Shown: piece by piece, positions 20,594 through 30,169 of the stretch
How the letters are laid out: every line of letters starts with the position of its first letter
Numbering within the stretch: the first letter of the stretch is position 1
Source: Beroe forskalii
Lineage: Eukaryota; Ctenophora; Nuda; Beroida; Beroidae
Assembly: GCA_011033025.1 (NCBI GenBank)
Contig: WFMF01000179.1
Span: 62,001-126,000 of the forward strand
Direction of reading: 5' to 3'
Length of the DNA stretch: 64,000 nt
Made by a program: the position numbers and the translations under genes
The notes under the pieces: generated by a model
Databases searched by the model: none
Told to the model about the DNA's origin: nothing
Seen by the model: the letters and a program-made list of their open reading frames with translations, nothing else

Positions 20594-21395
20594 TGAAGGC
20601 CCTGAAAGCTGAGGTAGGTATTGGACTGAAGATGCCTGCACACAACTCATCTTGATGTGACTCACTTAGATCCTACTGCTCTCCACATTTCATTTCCTGA
20701 AGGGATCATGTTGGTGTTCAAGTACGGAGTTGGAGAAAAGTCCTGCAGATTGATGTCTTGAAGAATGATTTCTTCAAAAAAGAATGATTTCTTTTTGATT
20801 CAAATAAATTTTATGAAAATGTCATTAATTTTTCATACTATACATTCAATAATACTGCTTGCTTTCATTGAAAGTTTATTTCGAAATTTGATATTGCTAA
20901 TATTACTATTTGATAAAGGCAGTGCAATGTGATTGACACCGGATGTGTGATGGATAACAAAAATACACAGCTGATGGATTTGTCAGCAAAGTAAGTAATC
21001 ATTGATTCAAATCTCGTAATAATTTCCTAGCATATAGGCAAGTCTATGCTTAGCATGACTGCCACTTGTCTGGTTGCTCAACATGACCTAGGTGCATTTG
21101 TGATCGCTGTATAGAACCATCACAATTTAATCATGGCAGCTACAAGTCCTAAGCAAACATTAATCATTGAAACAGAAGAACATGTCAGGGACTTTATCCT
21201 TCAAGTTTAGGTTTGGGGGCCTACCTTAAAGGTCTCCAATTTAACCGCCCCAAAAGCTGAGGTAGGTATTGGACTGATGATGCCTGCACACCGTTCATAT
21301 TGTGATACACTTGGATCTATTGTTTCTGCATAGTATGTCTCAAGGAATCATGTTCAAGTTCATAGTTTGAGAAAAGTCTTGCAGATTGATGTGTT
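20594..21395 (+). repeat. Diverged direct repeat pair (about 150 bp)
   Basis: Sequence at 20594-20757 (GCTGAGGTAGGTATTGGACT, then GATGCCTGCACAC) recurs at 21245-21395 with many substitutions, including TCTTGCAGATTGATGT near both ends. The intervening DNA shows no gene. Confidence 0.65.
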
Positions 21396-21519
21396 TTAAA
21401 AGATTGGTCCTTTAATACTCTAATTGTTGATTTATAAGTTTAGGTTATACCTAGATAACTTTTCTAGATTTAGTTCTCATGCATGTTCTATTGCTATGTT
21501 TACCTATGATCAACCTCTC

Positions 21520-21867
21520 TCAGAGGAACATCCCCAGAACAGCACTGACATGCTGCAACTGCACAAGATTCTTGAACCCTGTTCCTTGCTTTTCCTCAAA
21601 GTCAGCAGACCTCATCTGGAAGTGTTCTCCTGGCCTCCTTGTAAAAAGTGTAAGAACATATGGACTTACAGTGTTCTTACCAGACAGAAACTCTCAGCAG
21701 AGTTTGATGAGCTACTGGAGTTTGTTGAGCTGTCCTTCTACCTCAGTATCAAGGAGATGAAGAATATTGCTATTAGACAGCTGATGGGTATTTCAGAGAA
21801 CATCATTTGTAACTGGAGGACTCTCCTGCACATAAGGGTGGAAGAGTGGTTGATCATGACCTGGTAA
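21520..21867 (+). pseudogene. Merlin/IS1595-like transposase remnant
   Basis: A frame with LIWKCSP and CKKCKN, then LSAEFDELLEFVELSF, then KNIAIRQLMGISENIICNW. This resembles the zinc-ribbon and helix-turn-helix start of ISXO2/Merlin transposases (W.C..C, then a GIS..T..DW-type motif). The reading switches frame near 21650 and the catalytic DDE domain is not found. It is a decayed fragment at best, and the assignment is tentative. Confidence 0.35.
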
Positions 21868-22303
21868 AAATATTTTTTTCCCCTATCATTTTCTTAAGTA
21901 CCTTACACTGTGCATAGTTTTCTATTCAAAAATAGTGTAATAGATATGAATTCGGTAACATTTTTATACCTATGTACTGGAGGATTATTTATAAGGATTG
22001 CCCTAGTTGCAGCTGCCCTGATTGAATTTTGATGATGATGCAGTGCTTTGCTAATTTACCATACCGCCGTCACTTATGTACCTAACAAGCAATTGTGGAA
22101 TTTCATTGAACCTGAGTAGCCTTTAGTCTTTGACTCTCTGAGTTATATCTGAGGAGTCTCAGTGAAGTCTAAAAGACACCTCTGAAATGTGGTTGTGCTG
22201 CATGATCAGTGATCACTTGCACTGCCATTGAATATAAATTGATTAATATTTTTCTGACCATATAACAAGCATTGATGAGATATCAATCATCACAATTTTT
22301 CAG

Positions 22304-23370
22304 GATCTTGGGTATGGTTTCAAGAAGGGGGTTTCAGATGACCTCTACCCAACCCAGTCTGACAAGAATCTTTGCCTGGTCTATATCCATTAGACTGCCA
22401 TGTATAAGGTGAGTCCCTAGAACTACGCCTTTAAATTGAGCAAGGATGGCAAGAAATACACATTTTTACCACAATTGAGCCATAAACCCCCAGGTTTGGC
22501 AAATAGGGGTTAAATTTTTGGGGGTTTGTGGGGGTTGCTCCCCCCCCCATAAATGGATCTGCACTTCTATGGTATTAATCAGATGTTTTGGGTGCAGTTT
22601 TTAAACCACTGCAAACAAACACAACCAAATATGATCCGTATCATGGATATAAATCCATTTAAATAATTAAGAAAACATATTTGAAAATAAATTACTGATC
22701 TTTGACCATTTTTCCATATCTCAAATTTTGTTCAAATTATCCCATGAACCAGTCCCAAACTCAAAAGTGTAAATTGGGACAGGGAAATTGGAACAGTGGT
22801 CAGTGAAACTTCCCCAATTATGGATCATTTATCTCTTATATCATACACAAATACAGCATTCTTGCAGCACTTAAGAATTAGAATGAGGCCTTTTTCCTTG
22901 TTTTTGCCATTTTATCAATGATATCTTGGTGATTGGAGATGGGAAAACATGATCATGATGCTTGAATTGTTTGAATAGATTGTAATGAGGGTCATCAATT
23001 GGCATGGTATTCAAATCAAAATTCTACACAGCTACATCTTCAGGTTCTTGGGTACGGTTTCAAGAAGGGGGTTTCAGATGTCCTCTACCCAACCTAGTCT
23101 GACAAACATCGTTGCCTGGTTTCTATGGATAAGGTTCTTGCATATGATGTGAGTCCCTAGACCGATATTTAATCCTTGCCTCTGTGATATTAAGTGTTTT
23201 CAGTTCATTTGTTGATTTAGTACACTTCAAATAGAGGAGTTTGACTCCAATGCCTTACATTTTCAGGTTTTCTTGTAAAGTTTCTTGGAAGGGCTTTCCA
23301 ATTTCCTCTACCAAAGACAGTCTGCTATCCCTATCTCTTCTTATCCTCCTCCCTGCTAATAGTAAGGTAT
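22304..23370 (+). repeat. Three exon-like repeats with splice-site flanks
   Basis: Copies at about 22304-22408, 23042-23150 and 23267-23366 each follow a TTTTCAG- or CTTCAG-type acceptor and end at GTGAGT or GTATGT. In one shared phase all three are open. The first two encode near-identical peptides (VSRRGFQM, STQPSL); the third is distant (VSWKGFPI, SSTKDSL). I do not recognise the protein. They may be exons of an unknown gene or a duplicated transposon part. Confidence 0.4.
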
Positions 23371-23554
23371 GTCAGATTTCACGGTCTTTGAATAATAGTC
23401 GCATGATACCCGCCCTGGCCAGGGCGGTAACCCCCCCGCGGTAATAAAAAAGACTGGCCAGGGTATATATTAGACGAACGAGTGTCACAGGGTGATATAA
23501 TAAGCATAATAATATATATTACATCATGATAATTGGGAGCAAATTTGGAAAGCC

Positions 23555-24060
23555 GAGATGTCAAGAACGGGAAATGATAGAGCCATGATCGAGGTCAGGT
23601 TTTGTTGATCTAAGATGGGAAAATGTTATAGGCTATAAGAGAAGTTCTGGTGACGTCATTTTCACGTCACTATGACGTCATCAACTTCGCGATTTTTTTT
23701 TGCTTTTTTAGCGAAAATGAGCCATTTTCGAGCGCATTTTTCACCAAGAAGGAAAGGAGGTAGCTCCTTGATTTTTCAGAATGATTTTTAGCAAATTTAA
23801 AGAGCTTTCAGAAAATCATATGGATCATTGGGCTATCTCGATTTTTCATCGAGATATACGCGATTTTCTAAGGTAAGGTGAAAAATCGATTTCCAAATTA
23901 TAGGACAAAAGTTTAATGAGTGAGATGTCAAGAACTGCGACCTATTATGATATGAGACCGGTCAAAATATGTTGTACTGAGGCGAAATATTTTTATAGGC
24001 TATATTGGAAGTTGGTTTGAGCCTATTTAGGTGCTGTGATGACGTCATCAAAATCGCGTA
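23555..24060 (+). repeat. Direct repeat with GACGTCATCA motifs
   Basis: Two related blocks, about 23555-23690 and 23918-24060. Both contain GAGATGTCAAGAAC, TATAGGCTATA and TGACGTCATCA followed by CGCG, spaced about 365 bp apart. No coding content is seen. The neighbouring 24061-24380 also lacks a gene. Confidence 0.55.
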
Positions 24061-24384
24061 AAACCACTAAAATAGCGTATTTTGCGATAGAATGCTATTT
24101 TGCGCTACTTTGGACATCTTCAACTCAGAGATTTTTCATCGGATTATGTTTTACTTTGATATGATGCTTTGAGACCTTAAGGATTAGCAATAAAACGAGT
24201 TTCAGGGTGATCATTCGAAGATTGTTGTCGTGTGAGGCTTCTAAAAATTGAACTGCAAATTGATTGAAATTATGTGTATGACAAAAATTTGTATTGTAGT
24301 CCTATTCTGTGATACGATGGTCAACTGATAATGGTTTCTCCATGTCTCACAGTGAATAGGGATGGGAAATATACGATGGACAAG

Positions 24385-24862
24385 TGAAGCACGTGAGTTC
24401 ACGCGGACGTTTTGTAGAAATTAGGGGATTTGAAGAAATTGATATTTACACGGGATTTTCGACATGATCACGTTGAAATGAGTTTAAATACGACTAATGC
24501 ATATGAAATTAGATCTGTTTGCTATATTTCAGCACGTGAGTACACACGGACGATTTGTAGAAATTAGGGGATTTAAAGAAATTGATGTTTACACGGGATT
24601 TTCGACTTGATTATGTTGAAGTGAGTTCAAATACAACTAATGCACGTGAAATTAGATCTGGTTGCCATATTTCAGCACGTGAGTACACACGGACGTTTTG
24701 TAGAAATTAGGGGATTTGAATAAATTGATATTTACATGGGATTTTCGACTTGGTAACGTTGAAATGAGTTCAAATACGACTTATGTACGTGAAATAAGAT
24801 CTAGTTGCTATATTTAAGCACGTGAGTTCGCGTGGACGATTTGTAGAAATTAAGAAATATAA
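24385..24862 (+). repeat. Tandem repeat, unit about 145 bp
   Basis: At least three and a half copies of a unit starting CACGTGAGT and containing GGACGTTTTGTAGAAATTAG, then TTTACACGGGATTTTCGAC, then GAAATTAGATCTG. Copies are 85-90% alike by eye. There is no coding capacity. Confidence 0.85.
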
Positions 24863-24899
24863 CAATTCTAGTAATTCCAAGTTAGAATAACATAGTTTT

Positions 24900-25030
24900 G
24901 GACTTAGTCAGGGTGAGTTACGTGGGTTCGGCTTGCGTGTGGGCTAGTTACGAGGGTTCAGACTACGTGAGGGCAAGTAACGTGGGTCCAAACTGCCTTT
25001 GGGCAAGTAACATGGGTTCAAACTACATAC
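24900..25030 (+). repeat. Short tandem repeats with GTTACGTGGGTTC-type units
   Basis: Three to four degenerate units of about 36 bp (AGTTACGTGGGTTC, AGTTACGAGGGTTC, AAGTAACGTGGGTCC, AAGTAACATGGGTTC). A small ORF across them (MDLVRVSYVGSACVWASYEG) reflects the repeat and is not considered a gene. Confidence 0.6.
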
Positions 25031-25044
25031 ATCTGTCACGATAT

Positions 25045-25189
25045 CACCACCAAAACCGTTGGACGGTTGGTTTAGTAACCCCCCGCGGGTTTGGATGTGA
25101 CAACAGAACCTGAAAAGAGACAAAATGGGCTGATCACATCCAAACCAGCGGGGGGTTACTAAACCAACCGTCCAACGGTTTTGGTGGTG
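25045..25189. mobile_element. 145-bp hairpin MITE
   Basis: The two ends (CACCACCAAAACCGTTGGAC inward for about 55 bp) are reverse complements with essentially one mismatch (CCGCGGG versus CCGCTGG). They flank a short loop of about 35 bp. The element can fold almost completely. No target duplication is obvious. Confidence 0.88.
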
Positions 25190-25335
25190 TTAGCAATTAA
25201 TGAGTACTTTATTTATTCTCTTTTGACTCAATTGTGCAAGTACAAATGGAAACGATGTGGTTTTTAATGACAATCAATTTCGTCGTTCTACAACATCCTC
25301 AGGTCTCAAATTTGATTGTATAAAGTATGGTAGTG

Positions 25336-25371
25336 TTGTAGTAGTGTTGTAAAGTTTTAAACTTTACAACA
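25336..25371. repeat. Near-perfect palindrome
   Basis: GTAGTGTTGTAAAGTTT and its reverse complement lie arm to arm with almost no loop. The arms are preceded by a further direct copy of GTAGTGTTGTA. It sits exactly beside the tail of SINE-like copy C. Confidence 0.7.
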
Positions 25372-25480
25372 CTACTGAATTGAATTTGAATATGAAAATA
25401 ATTTTTACTGCACAATTACAGTATATATTTTCTCATTCAACTACTCCCTCAAAAATTCATAAGCTATTTCATAAAGATTT
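25372..25480 (-). mobile_element. SINE-like repeat, copy C (3' part)
   Basis: On the minus strand this reads TACTGTAATTGTGCAGTAAA followed by an ATTCAAATTCAATTC tail. It matches the 3' end of copies A (17475-17645) and B (19827-20109). Its 5' part is not clearly alignable. Confidence 0.55.
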
Positions 25481-27183
25481 TTTTCTTTGCCATCAGAGTG
25501 GTTTAATTAAATCTCAGATATCAATAATTGAATAATGAATAATTAACAGTGCTTTTTATTGGAACTCTATTTGTTACAGACACAACGGGATACAATGTCT
25601 CATCTGCATCTACTACTAAATAGGAGACGGATCTACAAGAGACCCAGACCGACACCCCAGCACAGGACCTCCTGCCACAGATTGTCTCAGTCGTCAGGGC
25701 TACTGTGGATGGGAATGCGTGCCGGACCTTCTCAGGCTCATCTGCATCAGAAATGTCTAGATTCGATAAATGCAACGGTACTTTCTCATTCTTCCTTCTA
25801 CATCCTCTGTCACATGGTTCACCTCTTGGGGAGTTGTAGTGCCCCTTATGATAAAAGACTACAGGCGGCTTCACACCAAAGCCTTAATGCGGGAAATTAC
25901 CAATTTTAATTATTCAGTGCATGGGAATTACATTGCACTGAAACAATACCACACATGGGAACTATATTGTGCTTGAATTCACTGTTCTGCCAATTTCCAT
26001 CCTAGTAACAATTATATTACTTTAGCTAATCGAGACATGATCGAACATGTTAATTGTTATTCCAGATAATATTTAATCAATTTGAATAATTATACAGAGG
26101 TAGTTTGGCCTTCTTGTCAATTCGTGATGAACGGAATTTCGGTCGCAATTTGCTGGCTTGCTCAACAATAACTCTCGAACTTGCCATTGTGGTTGCAGGG
26201 ATAAAACTAAAACCGAACAATTGTCTTCATTAATAATGTTACACAAATGCTTGTGCTACGAGTGTCCGCAATGTGTTAAGATCAGATGAAGTGTGTTATC
26301 AGATCCGTTGTCTGATTTTGCGTCAATCCTCGTCGAAAAAAGTTGCTGATCACTGAACCGATCAAGAACACTGAAATAAACTGGTGTCAGATGTTTCATT
26401 AGTTGAAGTTCTGTTAAAAGACTAAAGTTTGTGTTTAAAAGTTTGAAGATACTAATATATTCCAACTTTATTAGAGTGTTAATAAAGGGTTATGTAATAA
26501 GTTGCTGTTTAATTACGATTGTAGGATTTGTAGCGCCTAATATTAAAGTCTACAGGTTTTGTCAAAGCAGGAGCAATTTTAAGCTAATTCTGAGATATTT
26601 TGATATTTGTTAAAACTTTAACAATATCATGAAGGTAAATAGTCACTGTGAATTCCTAATCCTATGATGAATGTGACACATGTGAGGGTTCGTCTAGTGT
26701 GGCCAGGAATGGTCCCAGGCGGCTCAAAGACCAATGACACAATCTGAGGAGGAATGACACACTCGATAAGTGCCATTTTTAAGTGCCATTTTGGGTATCA
26801 TTTAAAAGTTGAAACTGATCTATATGTTTTGTATTGAGGTCGACATGCCATAATATTGTGCAGTAAAACAGTATTAGTTTAGGTTCCATTCTTTTAAAAT
26901 TTAAATATGTCAACAATATCCATTGTTATATTTGCAATGTTGGTCTCCACCATATTTCATCACTGAATTGAGGTCATATGTTTTGTTTCAATGTCTACAA
27001 CTAATTTATGAAATTGCAATTGAAGTACAGTGATTGGAGCACTGGACATTGTTTGGCCACATTCACAATTATGAAAATTATAGGCATCGTAAATCCATTG
27101 CCAAATTTTGGTGAGTGAAAGACAATCCTATGGTACCTTAGGATCCCTGTTCACCATAATCTGCAAAAATAACTTAGTTTATT
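25481..27183. other. Gene-poor stretch
   Basis: No recognisable gene. The ORFs of about 117 codons on both strands near 25521-25909 lack known domains and overlap each other, so I treat them as chance. The rest is AT-rich single-copy-looking DNA. Confidence 0.4.
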
Positions 27184-27290
27184 CTGGAGTTAGGATACCA
27201 GAAATGATGAATTAGTATCCTATCTCCATTGACATGAATGAAATAATTGATAACGCTATTGTAATACAGTGTTACAAGTATCCTATCTCC
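27184..27290. repeat. GGAGATAGGATA-family repeat, left copy
   Basis: From CTGGAGTTAGGATACCAG to GTATCCTATCTCC, this is the reverse complement of 29825-29932 at about 85-90% identity. GGAGATAGGATA or its complement recurs inside and at the edge. See the right copy. Confidence 0.75.
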
Positions 27291-27368
27291 GATAATTCTT
27301 TATATGAGTATATGATATGGCACTCTTGGTACATATACCTTTCTCGTTCAATGAGATATACCTGCATG

Positions 27369-27535
27369 CAGGGGCGTAGCCAGATTTTTGAAAAGGAGGC
27401 GGCGAGTTGCATTAAAAGCTGTCAATTTCGTATTTTGCTTGGATCAAAGCTCTCATCTTAACAGAACTTTCACGTTTTCTGTCCAAAAAGGGGGAGGCAG
27501 CCGCCTGTGTCGCCTTCCCCCTGGCTACGCCCTTG
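27369..27535. mobile_element. hAT-type MITE with 8-bp target duplication
   Basis: A 167-bp element with ends CAGGGGCGTAGCCAG and, inverted, CAAGGGCGTAGCCAG. Both sides carry CCTGCATG (27361-27368 and 27536-27543). CAGGG termini plus an 8-bp duplication are the hallmark of the hAT superfamily. There is no coding capacity; an autonomous partner must act in trans. Relatives lie at 40510-40690, 46296-46322 and 3195-3310. Confidence 0.9.
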
Positions 27536-27743
27536 CCTGCATGTAGTGTGTAACAACACTATTATCTACATGATACCTTGGCAAATTACAAGCCAATGCT
27601 TGGTTTGTATTTGTAATTCACCTTGGCTGTAGTCATACATACAAAGTCGGTGACCTAAAAAATGAATTAACTGATATAATATAATAGCGGTGCATAGCTC
27701 TGTTAGCCACATATATAAGCGATCGAGATATGAATGAAAGTAG

Positions 27744-27816
27744 GGGGAGATAGCTCAATTGATAGAGCACCTAATCGGCAATCAGGAGGTTGTGGGTTCA
27801 AGTCACGCTGGCCACT
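27744..27816 (+). repeat. tRNA-like SINE head (or tRNA pseudogene)
   Basis: A box A-like TAGCTCAATTGAT at 27751-27763 and a box B-like GGTTCAAGTC at 27795-27804 are spaced as in a tRNA. Between them lies a possible anticodon arm (CCTAATCGGCAATCAGG). The acceptor stem does not pair and the T-stem has mismatches, so a working tRNA is unlikely. A tRNA-derived SINE promoter is more likely. Confidence 0.6.
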
Positions 27817-29824
27817 CGCCTTGCACATTTTTCAGATCACCGAGTTTGTTTGTGTGACTATAGGCACTAGGCAGGATGAATTACAAATATCGTATCTCTG
27901 ATACAGTAATACTTCAAGAGTTCAAGCTTTGGGTCAGTAAATCCTCACAAGATGGTCTGAAGCTCATCCTCATAAAGTTATAAGCTCTCTTATCATACTC
28001 AAAACCATTTTCAAAGCATTAATAAAGTAATAACATCGGCGCATTATAGCAATCCACCATTTACGTCATCTTTAAGTCTTTTATAGTGCATAGCAATGTT
28101 TGGTGACGTCACATGGCCGGCAGATTATACGTTGGTACAGTTATTTGATGTAAAATGTTCACTGTGGCACTGCATACACAAATGTTCTGTGCCACATGAC
28201 CACTCTTTGATTGCTATGCAATGATAGGCTTTTACCACACAGCACAAATTCAAGCAGATACTCAGATATGTGATACAGAAAGTCACCAAAACATCATGAA
28301 TAGGCTGAATGGAAAGTGAACCCATAGCACAGAGATCCTACCCCTTGCTCAAATCCACCGTGAACCGTATTTAATAAGACTGCCCTACCCTCAAAGAGTG
28401 GGCTTCTCTTCGACAAGAGGAAAGTCAAAGTGATCATTCTTGTCACATGAGTCCTAAGAGAAATACAACATAAAATGATTGCAGAAAGAAGAATTGGCTG
28501 ATAACTTCAAGTGCCCCCACTCTTCAATCAGATAATACTCATCCTTCATGCTCATCTCATAATATCTTATTTAAATAAAGTTTAGTATGAATCTGATTCT
28601 TTGTAATGAGTGATTTCAAAACTATCAAAGTCAGAAGACAGATTCGATCTTGGTGCATATGTACTTTGTACATCCTTCTCAACATAAGGATGCTGAACTT
28701 ATCTTCCCAGGAGCCTTCCATTCTCTCGACTTGGATCCCTTCTAAGGCTATAATAAAGTACTTGGAGAGGCCACTTAGATCAGTCTATCGGTTTTTGATT
28801 GTTGTCAATAGACCCACAGGAGAACGTGCTTCCCGTCACAAATCTGGAACTTAATTGACAGATTAGACACAGGACTTAAAAGTGACCTGCACTACCATTG
28901 TATTGTATTGCATTGTATTGGTCCCTTTCCCGAGGAACGGTTTCCTGATGGGAAAACGTTGACACAGGAGCCATAGGACACCATTGAAGGAACAAAAGCG
29001 AAGGCAAGGATGCCTCTAGTACCTTCTCGTGCCTGGAGCTTGATGAGAGCAGCATTGAAGTGCACTGGCTTGGTTAACTCAATGAGCAATGGTAATCCAG
29101 GTGTTAGGCTTGATAGACAGATAGGTCCTTCACTGGTGCACAATACAGGTTGAGTCAACTACCAACTTCTGTGAAATTTTTAGCAATGCCTTTGTCATTT
29201 ACTGATGTTGTTGGGCAGTTGGGCACTCAAACTTTGCAATCTATGCCTAACTTACTGTCAGCCGTGTATGTATGCAGTCATCCATGATCCACAGAATTAA
29301 TTGCTTTTAACTATTTACCATCTTATTTTATTACATGTCACCTTGAAAAGTAATAAAGTGGCATCCTGTATTCCTGTAGGGATTTGCTGATGCTGACCAA
29401 TATCAAACACCCACCATCAGTGCTATCAAATTACCAGTTGACCAAGGCCAGTTTTTGTAATTAGAAGTGCCCACTGTCCAAAGAAAGGGCTATAAGCTTA
29501 TAAGGAAAGGGTGGTATTGGTGATGAAAATTCGTCTTAAGTGTAGGAAAAGTTATAACAGATAGAGGGACATACAGAAAGATTTTAAAGAATTAATAAGG
29601 GCCGAGGTAAGAGAATTAGGATTGGAAAAATAAAGGATATAAGCCTAGTGCCTACCTAGACCTTTCAATATTTCACCTTAAATTTAAAAAATTGAATTAA
29701 TACAAAGCCTAAGCCCTCGAGCTGAGCAGTTTCTTGTCAATAATATCATATGAATTTATCAAAGTGCCATCATGAATAGAAGTTAGAACCATGATAGGAA
29801 CTGTTATGGAAGAACTACTGTATT
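27817..29824. other. Intergenic stretch upstream of Rictor
   Basis: No gene is recognised. On the minus strand 29158-28885 is an open stretch ending in an AATACAATGCAATACAATAC tail, which resembles the 3' end of a LINE with a short repeat tail. The peptide has no catalytic motif and the call is weak. Any upstream Rictor exon would be expected here, but I could not find it. Confidence 0.4.
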
Positions 29825-29932
29825 GGAGATAGGATACATGTAATACTGTATTTTAATAGCGTTTCTCAATTATTTCATTGATGTCAATGGAGATAGGATA
29901 TTTATTTATCATTTCTGGTATCCTAACTCCAG
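29825..29932. repeat. GGAGATAGGATA-family repeat, right copy (inverted)
   Basis: Inverted partner of 27184-27290. Further isolated copies of the 12-bp motif lie at 29950-29961 and 30138-30149, the last only 20 bp before the Rictor exon. The pair brackets about 2.5 kb, either as two MITE copies or as ends of one larger element. Confidence 0.75.
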
Positions 29933-30169
29933 GTAAACAAAAACTATCTATCCTATCTCCTTTTTGGAAAAAACAAATCTCGATTTCTCTCGTGTTGGTG
30001 GCGTTAGCAGAGTAAAACCAATTTGTTCTCAACAGTGTGCACATAATTTTACAGGATCAACAATTCACTGACCGTTTGAAACCAAGGGAAATCAAAGAAA
30101 CAGTTTTTGTTGAATATCTCGAAAACTAATGACCCATGGAGATAGGATAGTTGGATATAAGCTTTTTAG

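Noticed and set aside
25521..25909. Overlapping ORFs of about 117 codons on both strands
   Set aside because: There is no known domain and no consistent splice context, and the two strands compete for the same bases.
27744..27816. Functional tRNA gene
   Set aside because: Box A and box B are present, but the acceptor stem does not pair and the T-stem has mismatches; a SINE head or pseudogene is more likely.
28892..29158. Minus-strand 88-codon ORF as a gene
   Set aside because: It ends in an AATAC-type repeat tail and has no catalytic motifs; at most a LINE 3' remnant.
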